Source: JAWOJB01 sp046484325
GTDB lineage: Bacteria > Actinomycetota > Acidimicrobiia > Spongiisociales > ZC4RG35
Length of the DNA stretch: 43,558 bases
Assembly: GCA_046484325.1 (NCBI GenBank)
Contig: JAWOJB010000092.1
Location: 1-43,558 of the forward strand
Reading direction: 5' to 3'
Both the position numbers and the translations under genes were made by a program. The notes beneath the pieces were generated by a model. It worked only from the letters and a program-made list of their open reading frames with translations. It had not been told where the DNA came from and ran no database searches. Positions 15,957-22,632 of the stretch are shown here, one piece after another. Positions within the stretch are counted from its first letter, which is position 1. Every line of letters starts with the position of its first letter.

Positions 15957-16472
15957 TCAGTCCAGCCGGCCGGTGGCGAGGAGCCTGGATCGAGCCTGCG
16001 GATCGGAGAGGCCATGCCGTCGCCAGAGCACGGCCAGGTAGGCAAGCCCAATGGCATCCAACAACCAGCGGACCGGGTCGGCCAAGGCTCGCCGCCAGGC
16101 GAGCGGCCAGAAGGGGGCCTCGCCGGGGGAAAAGTCCCAGCCGAACAGGGGCCAGAAGAACACCTCGGCCGTTGCCCACATCCCGTCCACCAACAGGTGG
16201 ATCAGCCAGCCGACGACGAATGCCATCCACGCCCGGCGGCGGCGCCCCCGCCGCGTGGCGAGGAGCACCACGACCGCCACGAGGGACGGCAGGAGCAGTG
16301 AGTGGGCCATGAGCTCGCCGGTGGCGAGTCGAGGCACGAGCACCGTTCCGGTCAGCAGGTCGACGACGTCGGGCGCCAGGGCGCCGGCGATCAGGAACCG
16401 GTAGTCGACCTTCGGGTCGCGGAACACCCAGCGGAACACGAAGGCCGCCGAGGCGACGTGCCAGATCATCAC
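15957..16472 (-). CDS. Integral membrane protein, YdjM/DUF457-like predicted metal-dependent hydrolase
   Basis: A 171-residue membrane protein with about four hydrophobic segments and conserved polar residues inside them: His5, DVVD near 35-38, AHS near 56-58 and HLLVDGMW near 92-99. This pattern resembles the YdjM/DUF457 family, annotated as membrane metal-dependent hydrolases without proven activity. It starts 13 nt after the RNase H gene on the same strand, so it is probably the last gene of that operon. Confidence 0.72.
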   Translation of the reverse strand: MMIWHVASAAFVFRWVFRDPKVDYRFLIAGALAPDVVDLLTGTVLVPRLATGELMAHSLLLPSLVAVVVLLATRRGRRRRAWMAFVVGWLIHLLVDGMWATAEVFFWPLFGWDFSPGEAPFWPLAWRRALADPVRWLLDAIGLAYLAVLWRRHGLSDPQARSRLLATGRLD

Positions 16473-16485
16473 CGCCGGGATCGCC

Positions 16486-16896
16486 TCATCCGTCGAGGGC
16501 GGCGTTGGCGAGGGCGTCGGCTTCGCGGTTCTGCTCCCGGGGCACGTGCTCCAGCCTGACCTCGGGGATGCCGCCCAGCCCGGCCCGGGCCCGCTGGTAG
16601 AGGTCGCGCAGACCGGGCGCCTTCACCCGGTACACGCCGGCGAGCTGACGGATGAGCAGCTGGCTGTCGGCTCTCACCTCCAACCGGTCGGGTGCATGAG
16701 CCGACGCCATTTCGACCCCCTCGACGACCGCCAGGTACTCGGCCACGTTGTTGGTGGCCCGGCCGATCGCCCGACTCAGCTCGGCCACTTTGACGAGCCG
16801 GTCTCCCTCCCTGCGGTACAGCACCGCTCCGATCGCGGCCGGGCCCGGATTGCCCCTTGATGCCCCGTCGGTGAAGAGGACGAAGCTCCCCGGCAT
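16486..16896 (-). CDS. rnhA: Ribonuclease HI-like protein
   Basis: A 136-residue RNase H fold protein. Active-site acids are visible: Asp10 in LFTDGASRGNPG, Glu54 in NVAEY, Asp77 in VRADSQL and Asp127 in READALAN. It should cut the RNA strand of RNA-DNA hybrids. The single-domain length matches archaeal/actinobacterial type 1 RNase H. Its ATG overlaps the stop of the zinc-ribbon gene upstream, so the two are coupled. Confidence 0.92.
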   Translation of the reverse strand: MPGSFVLFTDGASRGNPGPAAIGAVLYRREGDRLVKVAELSRAIGRATNNVAEYLAVVEGVEMASAHAPDRLEVRADSQLLIRQLAGVYRVKAPGLRDLYQRARAGLGGIPEVRLEHVPREQNREADALANAALDG

Positions 16897-17606
16897 CAGA
16901 GCACGAGCAGCCGGCGGCAGTGGATACACCGGGGTGGATCGACCGCGGCCACCTCGGCCTGCTCGGCATGGGAGAGTGCCAGGTGGCACCCGCCACACAC
17001 CCCGTGCTCCAGCCGGCCGATCGCCACCCCCTGCTTGGTTCGCCGGAGCTGCTCGTAGAGCGAGAGGGTCTCGGGAGCGATCGGCTCGACTATCCCCCGC
17101 TTCCTCGCCTCGAGCCTGGCGATGTCGGCGTCGATCACCTTCCACTCGGCCGCGATGGCGGCTTCGAGCTCGGACTCGGCGCTCGTGGACTCGGCGAGCA
17201 CGCCGGCGGCGGCATCGACCTCGAGCTGCAGCCCCTCCCGGCGGTCGAGGAGGGCCAGCACCCGCTCCTCGAGGGCCGACCGCCGACCGCGCAGGGACTC
17301 GACCTCGACCCGTTTGTTCTCGGTCTCCCGTGCACTCATACCTCCGGCGAACAGGCGGGTCTCCGACTCCTGCAGGTGCTGTTCGAGGATCCCCAACTCG
17401 CCGTCCTGCTTGTCGAGCTCGAGCTCGAGCACGCGCAACTCGCCGGCGAGCCGTTCGTGCTCGGCAGCGAGCGACTCGCGCCGGTCGTGCACCTCGTGGT
17501 ATCGCTCGAGCTCGGGCAGGGTCTCCCGCCGGTGGAGCAGCCGGTCGATCTCGAGATCGAGCTCCTGGAGGTCGAGCAGGTCCGACAGGGGGTTCATCTC
17601 GTCCAT
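16896..17606 (-). CDS. Coiled-coil protein with C4 zinc ribbon
   Basis: A 236-residue protein. Residues about 8-185 form a long coiled coil (heptads of leucine with E/R), and the C-terminus carries CGGCHLALS and CIHC, a C4 zinc ribbon of the zf-RING_7/DUF164 type. These proteins are thought to bind nucleic acids or act as scaffolds; function is not established. The group Nif3-like protein, this protein and RNase H is often conserved in Actinobacteria, which fits here apart from an inserted pseudogene upstream. ATG 17606 has TACCCT 9 nt upstream. Confidence 0.9.
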   Translation of the reverse strand: MDEMNPLSDLLDLQELDLEIDRLLHRRETLPELERYHEVHDRRESLAAEHERLAGELRVLELELDKQDGELGILEQHLQESETRLFAGGMSARETENKRVEVESLRGRRSALEERVLALLDRREGLQLEVDAAAGVLAESTSAESELEAAIAAEWKVIDADIARLEARKRGIVEPIAPETLSLYEQLRRTKQGVAIGRLEHGVCGGCHLALSHAEQAEVAAVDPPRCIHCRRLLVL

Positions 17607-17615
17607 CGGGTCGTG

Positions 17616-17621
17616 AGGGTA
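17616..17621 (-). promoter_or_regulatory. -10 box TACCCT of zinc-ribbon gene
   Basis: TACCCT is 9 nt upstream of ATG 17606 and between the pseudogene and the zinc-ribbon gene. Confidence 0.45.
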
Positions 17622-17654
17622 CCGGGCTCAGGCGCGACCGGGTCAACCCGCCGA

Positions 17655-17900
17655 TCAGCGCTCGGCGACGATCCGGGCGAGGAACCCGTCGTGAACGACC
17701 AGGTACAGCTCGCCGTCGGAATCCACCCCGAACGCGTTGACCCGGGGGTCTGGCCCAGCTGCTCGATCCAGTTCTCCTCCTCGACGGCCTCACCGTTCTC
17801 GTACCGGATGCTGCGCACGAAGCCGGCGCACCAATCGGCCTAGAAGGAGTGGCCGGAGATCTCGGGGATCGACGACCCCCGGTAGGCATCCGGGTGCCGG
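17655..17900 (-). pseudogene. Remnant of a PQQ-dependent sugar dehydrogenase (C-terminal ~80 residues)
   Basis: On the minus strand the remnant reads AYRGSSIPEISGHSF, a TAG stop, ADWCAGFVRSIRYENGE, EENWIEQLGQ, then after a one-base frame change DPRVNAFGVDSDGELYLVV and a final stop. This is the typical end of PQQ/HHIP-type sugar dehydrogenases, where the aligned residue at the TAG is normally tyrosine (TAC). So there is one nonsense mutation, one frameshift and loss of the whole N-terminal part, which is cut exactly at the end of the Nif3 gene. It is not functional. Confidence 0.8.
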
Positions 17901-17909
17901 CCCCGAGAG

Positions 17910-19019
17910 CTATCGGGCCACGGGTCGCCACCACGGAGTCGGATCGTGATGGACGAGGTCAACCACCTCCGGCCCGAGCATCCCGGCCAGCTCGCGCAGT
18001 CGGGCCAGGCCCGGTCGCTCGGTGGCGGCATGGCCCGGGTCGACGAGCGCGATGCCCCGGTCGAGCGCCTCGATGGCGCGATGGTGGGCCACATCGCCGG
18101 TCACGAACACGTCCGCCCCTGTGGCGGCGGCGTCGGCGAGCATGGAGGAGCCGGATCCCGGGATCACAGCCACCCGGACGATCTCCCGGTCCTCCGCCCC
18201 CGATACCCGCAAGCCGGTGTCGCCGAGCACCGAGCCGACCTGGGCGCCGAATCGCGACAGCGACGTCGGGGAGGCGAGCGAACCCACCCTCCCGCCGAAC
18301 CCGAGGTTGGAGCGGACCTCGTAGACGTCGAACGCCGGCTCCTCGTAGGGGTGGGCCCGGACCAGGGCCGCAACCACCGCCCCCTCCCGCCCGGCCGGGG
18401 CGATCATCTCGAGACGGACCTCCGGCTCCCGGTTCACCGCGCCTGCCGAGCCGGTGACCGGCGACGCCCCGGCCGGCGCCTCGAACGCGCCGGTGCCCTC
18501 GGATCGGAAGCTGCATCCGGTGTAGGCACCGATCCGGCCGGCCCCGGCCGCGGCCATCGTCGCCGCCACCTCCTCGACCACCTCGGCGGGGACGAACGTC
18601 ACCACCTTGACCTGGCCGGCGGGGTGGATCGGCCCGAAAGGAACCGAGTCCGTCAGTCCGACGGCGGCGGCGAGGGCGTCGGCGGCACCTCCGGGGGCGG
18701 CATCGAACGCGGTGTGCACCACGGCCACGGCCACGCCCGCCCGCAGCAGCCGGAAGACCCGCCCCTCCGACCCGGGTCCGGCCCGGACCCCCGTCAGCGC
18801 CCGGAAGATCAGCGGGTGGTAAACGACGAGCAGGTCGGGCGGATCCGCCTCGGCGGCTGCAACCACCTTGTCGGTGACCTCGTGGCAGACGCCCAGCCGC
18901 CGCACCGGGGCCTCGGCGTCACCGACCTGGAGTCCCCCGGCGTCCCAACCGGCCGCCCTGGACGGATCGATGGCGGCATCGAGCCCTCCGAGGACCTCGG
19001 CGATGGTGGGAACCGGCAT
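17910..19019 (-). CDS. Nif3-like dinuclear metal centre protein (YqfO type)
   Basis: A 369-residue protein of the Nif3 family in its long form, with a central PII-like insert (about 130-240, VKVVTFVPAEVVEEVAATM to HPYEEPAFDVY). Metal ligands expected of the family appear in HPLIF, VVHTAFDAAPGG and the C-terminal GDVAHHRAIEA...DPGHAATE. The usual HHPLIF is YHPLIF here, so the first histidine of the pair is replaced. Proposed roles include nucleotide hydrolysis or GTP cyclohydrolase-like activity, none certain. ATG 19019 has TAGCAT 9 nt upstream. Confidence 0.92.
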   Translation of the reverse strand: MPVPTIAEVLGGLDAAIDPSRAAGWDAGGLQVGDAEAPVRRLGVCHEVTDKVVAAAEADPPDLLVVYHPLIFRALTGVRAGPGSEGRVFRLLRAGVAVAVVHTAFDAAPGGAADALAAAVGLTDSVPFGPIHPAGQVKVVTFVPAEVVEEVAATMAAAGAGRIGAYTGCSFRSEGTGAFEAPAGASPVTGSAGAVNREPEVRLEMIAPAGREGAVVAALVRAHPYEEPAFDVYEVRSNLGFGGRVGSLASPTSLSRFGAQVGSVLGDTGLRVSGAEDREIVRVAVIPGSGSSMLADAAATGADVFVTGDVAHHRAIEALDRGIALVDPGHAATERPGLARLRELAGMLGPEVVDLVHHDPTPWWRPVAR

Positions 19020-19028
19020 GCCCGGTGG

Positions 19029-19034
19029 ATGCTA
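19029..19034 (-). promoter_or_regulatory. -10 box TAGCAT of Nif3-like gene
   Basis: TAGCAT is 9 nt upstream of ATG 19019 on the minus strand. Confidence 0.5.
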
Positions 19035-19075
19035 CCGAGACCTCCACCGGCGCTCTGGGAGACCTCTGACCCGGG

Positions 19076-19147
19076 TGGGCGTTGCTGGGATCGAACCAGC
19101 GACCTCCTGCTTGTAAGGCAGGCGCTCTCCCGCTGAGCTAAACGCCC
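19076..19147 (-). tRNA. tRNA-Val (anticodon TAC)
   Basis: The minus strand folds as a complete cloverleaf: acceptor GGGCGTT/AACGCCC, D arm with AGCTCAGCGGGAGAGC, anticodon stem CCTGC/GCAGG with loop CTTACAA (anticodon TAC, valine) and T arm GCTGGTTCGATCCCAGC. CCA is not fully encoded; the 3' end continues A-CC-C. A TACCAT -10 box lies 13 nt before the 5' end. Confidence 0.97.
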
Positions 19148-19160
19148 GATGCAGTCGGGG

Positions 19161-19166
19161 ATGGTA
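19161..19166 (-). promoter_or_regulatory. -10 box TACCAT of tRNA-Val
   Basis: TACCAT on the minus strand, 13 nt before the mature tRNA 5' end. A clear -35 at standard spacing was not found. Confidence 0.45.
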
Positions 19167-19238
19167 GGACGCCGGTCCGAATCGGCGCTCAACCCGTCGG
19201 CCGACCGTGCCGATAGCGGGGTTCATGGAGCATCGAGC

Positions 19239-20174
19239 ATGGTGAGCCGCGCCTCTGCGCGAGACGTCGGTGACGACGCCCTCGGGCGGTACCTCAACGG
19301 CATCGGCAACTACGACCTGCTTACCGCCGAGGAGGAGGTGGAGCTCGCCCGCCTCATCGAAGAAGGCAAGCTCGCCGAGGCGGTCCTGGCCGGCGGGGCC
19401 GAGCTGGAGGCGGAGGAGCGGCACCGGCTGATCGCCGTGGCGGCCCGCGGCGCCGACGCCCGTGCTGCGTTCATCGAGGCCAACCTCCGGCTCGTGGTCT
19501 CGATCGCAAAGCGCTACCGCCACGCCGGCCTGCCCTTCCTCGACCTCGTCCAGGAGGGCAACCTCGGCCTCATCCGGGCCGTCGAGAAGTACGACTGGCG
19601 CAAGGGGTTCAAGTTCTCCACCTACGCCACCTGGTGGATTCGACAGGCGATCGGACGCGCCGCCTCCGACAAGGGCCGGACCATCCGGGTGCCCGTTCAC
19701 ATGGTGGACACCATCAATCTGGTGCAGTCGACCGAGGCCGAGCTGCTCATGCGGCTGGGCCGGCCTCCGAGCATCGCCGAGGTCGCCCTCGAGTCGGGTC
19801 TCACCGAGGACCGGGTCGAGGAGGCGCTTCGTATAGCTCCCGAGCCGGTGTCGCTGTCCGATCCGGTCGGCGAGGACGACGCGGTCATCGGCGACTTCAT
19901 CGAGGATCGCGATGCGGTCACCCCCTTCGAGGCGGTGCTCGTGTCGATGGGCGTTGAGCAGCTGGCGGTGGCACTCGCGGAGCTCGACGATCGCGAGCGC
20001 CAGGTGATCTGCATGCGCTTCGGCCTCGGGGACTACACGCCGTCGACCCTCGACCAGGTCGGACGCCACCTCCAGGTGACCCGCGAGCGGGTACGCCAGA
20101 TCGAGATGCGGGCGATCGCCAAGATGCGCCGCCCGCCCGAGATCCGACGGCTGCTCGACGTGGCCGTCATCTGA
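19239..20174 (+). CDS. Sigma-70 family RNA polymerase sigma factor (SigA/SigB-like)
   Basis: A 311-residue sigma factor with regions 1.2 (YLNGIGNYDLLTAEEE), 2 (FIEANLRLVVSIAKRYRHAGLPFLDLVQEG and the -10-binding KFSTYATWWIRQAI), 3, and 4 (LDDRERQVICMRFGL, then the helix-turn-helix LDQVGRHLQVTRERVRQIE). Region 1.1 is missing, so it may be a group 2 factor or a shortened primary one. The start is ATG 19239 (GTG 19242 adjacent); the longer frame back to 19149 runs into the tRNA promoter. It is convergent with whiB, 4 nt apart. Confidence 0.95.
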   Translation: MVSRASARDVGDDALGRYLNGIGNYDLLTAEEEVELARLIEEGKLAEAVLAGGAELEAEERHRLIAVAARGADARAAFIEANLRLVVSIAKRYRHAGLPFLDLVQEGNLGLIRAVEKYDWRKGFKFSTYATWWIRQAIGRAASDKGRTIRVPVHMVDTINLVQSTEAELLMRLGRPPSIAEVALESGLTEDRVEEALRIAPEPVSLSDPVGEDDAVIGDFIEDRDAVTPFEAVLVSMGVEQLAVALAELDDRERQVICMRFGLGDYTPSTLDQVGRHLQVTRERVRQIEMRAIAKMRRPPEIRRLLDVAVI

Positions 20175-20178
20175 CGGC

Positions 20179-20484
20179 TCACGCCGAGCACACCATCGCC
20201 CGCAACTCCTGCTCGCTCGCCTCGACCGGCCGGTGCCGGTCCTCACGACGGGGCCGGCCTCGCGGTCGCTTCCGGTGGTAGGCCCGCCCGTCCCAGAAGA
20301 CGATGCCGCCCCACACCCCCCACTCGGCTCCCGCCTCGAGGGCGACCTCGAGGCATTCGCGCCGGACGTCGCAGGACCCGCAGAGGGCTTGGGCGGCGGC
20401 CAGGTCGGCCGCGTCGTCGGAAAAGAACAGGTCGTGACGGCCGGATGCAACGCACCGGCCACGCTCGTAGATGTCGTGATGCAT
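20179..20484 (-). CDS. WhiB-family [4Fe-4S] transcription regulator
   Basis: A 101-residue WhiB-like protein. The four cluster cysteines are Cys11, Cys35, Cys38 and Cys44 (CxxC then CxxxxxC spacing), followed by the GVWGG turn at about residues 56-60 and a basic C-terminal tail (HRKRPRGRPRR) for DNA contact. WhiB proteins bind region 4 of the primary sigma factor and tune transcription, and a sigma gene ends 4 nt away. ATG 20484 was chosen since GAGG lies 5 nt upstream; ATG 20511 is less likely. A 46-codon gene with its own promoter lies upstream on the same strand, and a 13-bp hairpin separates the two. Confidence 0.94.
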   Translation of the reverse strand: MHHDIYERGRCVASGRHDLFFSDDAADLAAAQALCGSCDVRRECLEVALEAGAEWGVWGGIVFWDGRAYHRKRPRGRPRREDRHRPVEASEQELRAMVCSA

Positions 20485-20515
20485 GGGGACCTCTGACTGC
20501 TCGGGCGGCACGCGG

Positions 20516-20554
20516 GACGGCCGCCGGTGGTGGTGGGGGGTACCGGCGGCCGTC
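20516..20554. repeat. 13-bp perfect hairpin in the whiB leader
   Basis: Arms GACGGCCGCCGGT (20516-20528) and ACCGGCGGCCGTC (20542-20554) are perfectly complementary with a 13-nt G-rich loop. It lies 32 nt upstream of the whiB start and downstream of the small gene. It could be an attenuator, processing site or mRNA-stability element. No U-tract follows on the minus strand, so simple termination is doubtful. Confidence 0.6.
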
Positions 20555-20560
20555 GGGGGG

Positions 20561-20573
20561 GACTGAGTCAGTC
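20561..20573. repeat. 13-bp palindrome GACTGA-G-TCAGTC
   Basis: Perfect 6-bp arms around one base, just upstream of the hairpin and downstream of the small gene's stop. It may be an operator for a whiB-proximal promoter. Confidence 0.3.
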
Positions 20574-20577
20574 GGAG

Positions 20578-20718
20578 TTACTCGACCATGGGCCGCCGGT
20601 GGGCGTCGACGCCGGTTTCGACGAGGGTGGCGCCGACCCCACCGAAGGGACGGACGCGCACCCCCGGCGCCCGGAGCCGGGCGTCGGGGTTCGTGAAGGT
20701 GATCGGCGTCATCCGCAT
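20578..20718 (-). CDS. Small 46-residue protein upstream of whiB, unknown function
   Basis: This frame begins MRMTPITFTNPDARLRAPGV and ends RRPMVE. Third codon positions are almost all G or C. The ATG at 20718 follows AAGG with 6-nt spacing, and a good promoter (TTGACT, 17-nt spacer, TAGGTT) lies 26 nt further up. It is on the whiB strand and ends 93 nt before whiB, so both may be transcribed together. No family is recognised. It has no signal peptide, no cysteine and a basic middle. It is shorter than most gene-finder cut-offs. Coding is likely but not proven, since the opposite strand is also open in this register. Confidence 0.55.
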   Translation of the reverse strand: MRMTPITFTNPDARLRAPGVRVRPFGGVGATLVETGVDAHRRPMVE

Positions 20719-20744
20719 GTGCGACCTTGGTGTGCGACGGACGG

Positions 20745-20773
20745 AACCTACGACTCCGAGAAGCCCGAGTCAA
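20745..20773 (-). promoter_or_regulatory. Sigma-70 promoter for small gene and whiB
   Basis: On the minus strand TTGACT (20773-20768) and TAGGTT (20750-20745) are separated by exactly 17 nt. This is the best classical -35/-10 pair seen in the window. The start site would be about 20 nt before ATG 20718. Confidence 0.65.
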
Positions 20774-20780
20774 GCCAATT

Positions 20781-20795
20781 GGGGACCCGGTCCCC
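20781..20795. promoter_or_regulatory. 15-bp palindrome upstream of the whiB-region -35
   Basis: GGGGACC-C-GGTCCCC is a perfect inverted repeat 7 bp upstream of the -35 box of the leftward promoter, a normal place for an activator site. Confidence 0.4.
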
Positions 20796-20836
20796 CGACC
20801 CGCCGAAAGACCACGGCTCGCCCTCGACTCGAGGTC

Positions 20837-21337
20837 ATGCCATCATCCGCTGCCATGCGAGTCGTCCGCCGTCTCCTCGTCACCGGGCTCTTCGGCTGGT
20901 TCCTGGTCGTCGCAGGCTCGGTCCTGGCCGCCCTCGTCGCCCGCACCCGGGTGCGGGAGGTCTCCGAGCCCGACGCCGAGCGCGTGACGATCGTCTCCGC
21001 ACTCCGTCAGGGCGACGTCCGCAACCGGTCGGACGCCTTTGCAGGCGGCTCGGTGCTGACGATGTTCGGTCGCACCCGGCTCGACCTGCGGAGGGCGGTG
21101 CTCGGCGACCACGGCGCCCACCTGGAGGTGACCACCCTGTTCGGCGCCGCGGAGATCAGCGTCCCCGACACGTGGTTCGTCACCGTGATGGGCCCGGCGG
21201 TGTTCGGCGCCAACCACGTGGCGGTGACCGACCCCGCCGAGGTGGGTCCGGGCGCCCCCCGCCTCACGATCAGCGCCCGGACCGGTTTCGGCGGGCTCGA
21301 GGTGATCTCGCGGGCGGTTCTCAGGGCCACCGGCTGA
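20837..21337 (+). CDS. Small LiaF-like membrane-anchored protein
   Basis: A 166-residue protein with one N-terminal helix (about residues 14-36, LLVTGLFGWFLVVAGSVLAAL) and a soluble domain with short repeated turns: GGSVLTMFGRTRLDL, VTTLFGAAEISVPDTW, GPAVFGANHVAV. This is the DUF2154/LiaF C-terminal type fold, also present at 9018 and 28076. ATG 20837 has GAGG very close upstream; ATG 20855 is the alternative. It is divergent from the small gene and whiB. Envelope-stress sensing is possible by analogy only. Confidence 0.75.
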   Translation: MPSSAAMRVVRRLLVTGLFGWFLVVAGSVLAALVARTRVREVSEPDAERVTIVSALRQGDVRNRSDAFAGGSVLTMFGRTRLDLRRAVLGDHGAHLEVTTLFGAAEISVPDTWFVTVMGPAVFGANHVAVTDPAEVGPGAPRLTISARTGFGGLEVISRAVLRATG

Positions 21338-21370
21338 TCGGCAAACCCGGGAGGGTCGCGGCCCGGTTGG

Positions 21371-21376
21371 TAGCGT
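21371..21376 (+). promoter_or_regulatory. -10 box TAGCGT of amidohydrolase gene (leaderless)
   Basis: TAGCGT lies 6 nt before ATG 21383. Confidence 0.6.
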
Positions 21377-21382
21377 GCGGAG

Positions 21383-22612
21383 ATGGTCGCCACCCGTATC
21401 GAGGCAGATCTGCTCGTCCCCGGGCGGGGCGAACCGATCTCGGACGGAGTGGTCGTGACCGAGGGCTCGACCATCGCCTATGCCGGTCCCGCCAATGGGG
21501 CTCCCGCCACCCCTGGGGCGACCGTCGTCACCACCCCGGCGGTTATGCCGGGCATGTGGGAGTGTCACGGCCACTTCTTCGGGATCCGGGGAGCCAACCT
21601 CGAACTCCTGGTTGGGGGCGCACCCCAGGTCGGGGTGGTGCGGTCGGCGGTCGACGCCGCTGCCGCGCTCGCCGCCGGATTCACGAGCGTGCGCGAGGTC
21701 GGCGGGTACGGAACCTTCTTGGCGACGGCGATCGACGAGGGCTCGATCCCGGGTCCGACCATCTTCGGCTCGGGCAGCATCCTCTCCCAGACCGGAGGTC
21801 ACGGGGACGTCCACGCCCTGCCCGTCTCCCAGGTCGACGAGTTGTTCGAGCGCCACTTCGGTGCGCCCACCCTGTGCGATGGCCCCGACGACTGCCGGCG
21901 TCTCGTCCGCCGCCAGTTGCGGTTGGGCGCCAGGGTGATCAAGGTCTGCGCCTCCGGGGGCGTGATGAGCCAGGTCGATCACCCGATCCACCAGCAGTTC
22001 TCCGCCGGCGAGCTGGCGGCCATCGTCGAGGAGGCGGCCCGCGCGGAGCGGGTCGTGGCCGCCCACTGCCACGGTAAGCCCGGGATCATGGCGGCCCTCG
22101 AGGCAGGGGTGCGCACGATCGAGCACGGCACCTATCTCGACGAGGAGGCGGCGACGGCGATGCGGGAGTCCGGGGCGGTACTCGTGCCCACCCGGTTCAT
22201 CGTCGAGTACCTGATGACCTCGGGACGCTCCCAGGGGATGCCCGACTACGCCTATGCCAAGATCGCCGCCCTCGCCGATCGCCACGCCGAGGCCGTCGCC
22301 ATCGCCGTGGCATCGGGTGTCACGATCGCTCTCGGAACCGACATCTGGGGACCGGGCCTCTGGGGTCGCAACGGCGAGGAGCTCGGCCACCTGGCGGCCG
22401 CCGGGATGACCGCGCTGCAGGCGATCGAGGCCGCCACGGCCAACGGCCCGCTCACACTGGGACCGCAGGCTCCCCCGGCCGGGATCCTCGCCGCCGGGTG
22501 GGATGCCGATCTCATCACCGTCGACGGCGACCCGGTCGCCGATCTCTCCTTGCTGGCAGATCCCGCCCACATCACGGGCGTCTGGAAGCGGGGCGAACGG
22601 TGCAAAGGCTGA
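21383..22612 (+). CDS. Amidohydrolase family protein (imidazolonepropionase/prolidase-like)
   Basis: A 409-residue metal-dependent hydrolase of the amidohydrolase superfamily. The HxH motif is His62/His64 (WECHGHFFG), a probable bridging lysine is in ARVIKVCASGG, further histidines are in VAAHCHGK and IEHGTYLD, and the catalytic aspartate is in LGTDIWG. It resembles the cyclic amidase/prolidase group (imidazolonepropionase-like). Substrate cannot be assigned. The GTG start options of the downstream fusion gene lie within or 20 nt after its end, suggesting an operon, though a shared pathway is not obvious. Confidence 0.9.
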   Translation: MVATRIEADLLVPGRGEPISDGVVVTEGSTIAYAGPANGAPATPGATVVTTPAVMPGMWECHGHFFGIRGANLELLVGGAPQVGVVRSAVDAAAALAAGFTSVREVGGYGTFLATAIDEGSIPGPTIFGSGSILSQTGGHGDVHALPVSQVDELFERHFGAPTLCDGPDDCRRLVRRQLRLGARVIKVCASGGVMSQVDHPIHQQFSAGELAAIVEEAARAERVVAAHCHGKPGIMAALEAGVRTIEHGTYLDEEAATAMRESGAVLVPTRFIVEYLMTSGRSQGMPDYAYAKIAALADRHAEAVAIAVASGVTIALGTDIWGPGLWGRNGEELGHLAAAGMTALQAIEAATANGPLTLGPQAPPAGILAAGWDADLITVDGDPVADLSLLADPAHITGVWKRGERCKG

Positions 22613-22632
22613 CCGGGGAAACGGAGGTCGTC

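Noticed and set aside
17946..19136. Long + strand frame over the Nif3 gene
   Set aside because: It is antisense of a gene with full family motifs and ends inside the tRNA.
19081..19137. Protein-like endings such as GIEPATSCL near the tRNA
   Set aside because: These are translations of the tRNA-Val gene itself and a known annotation artefact.
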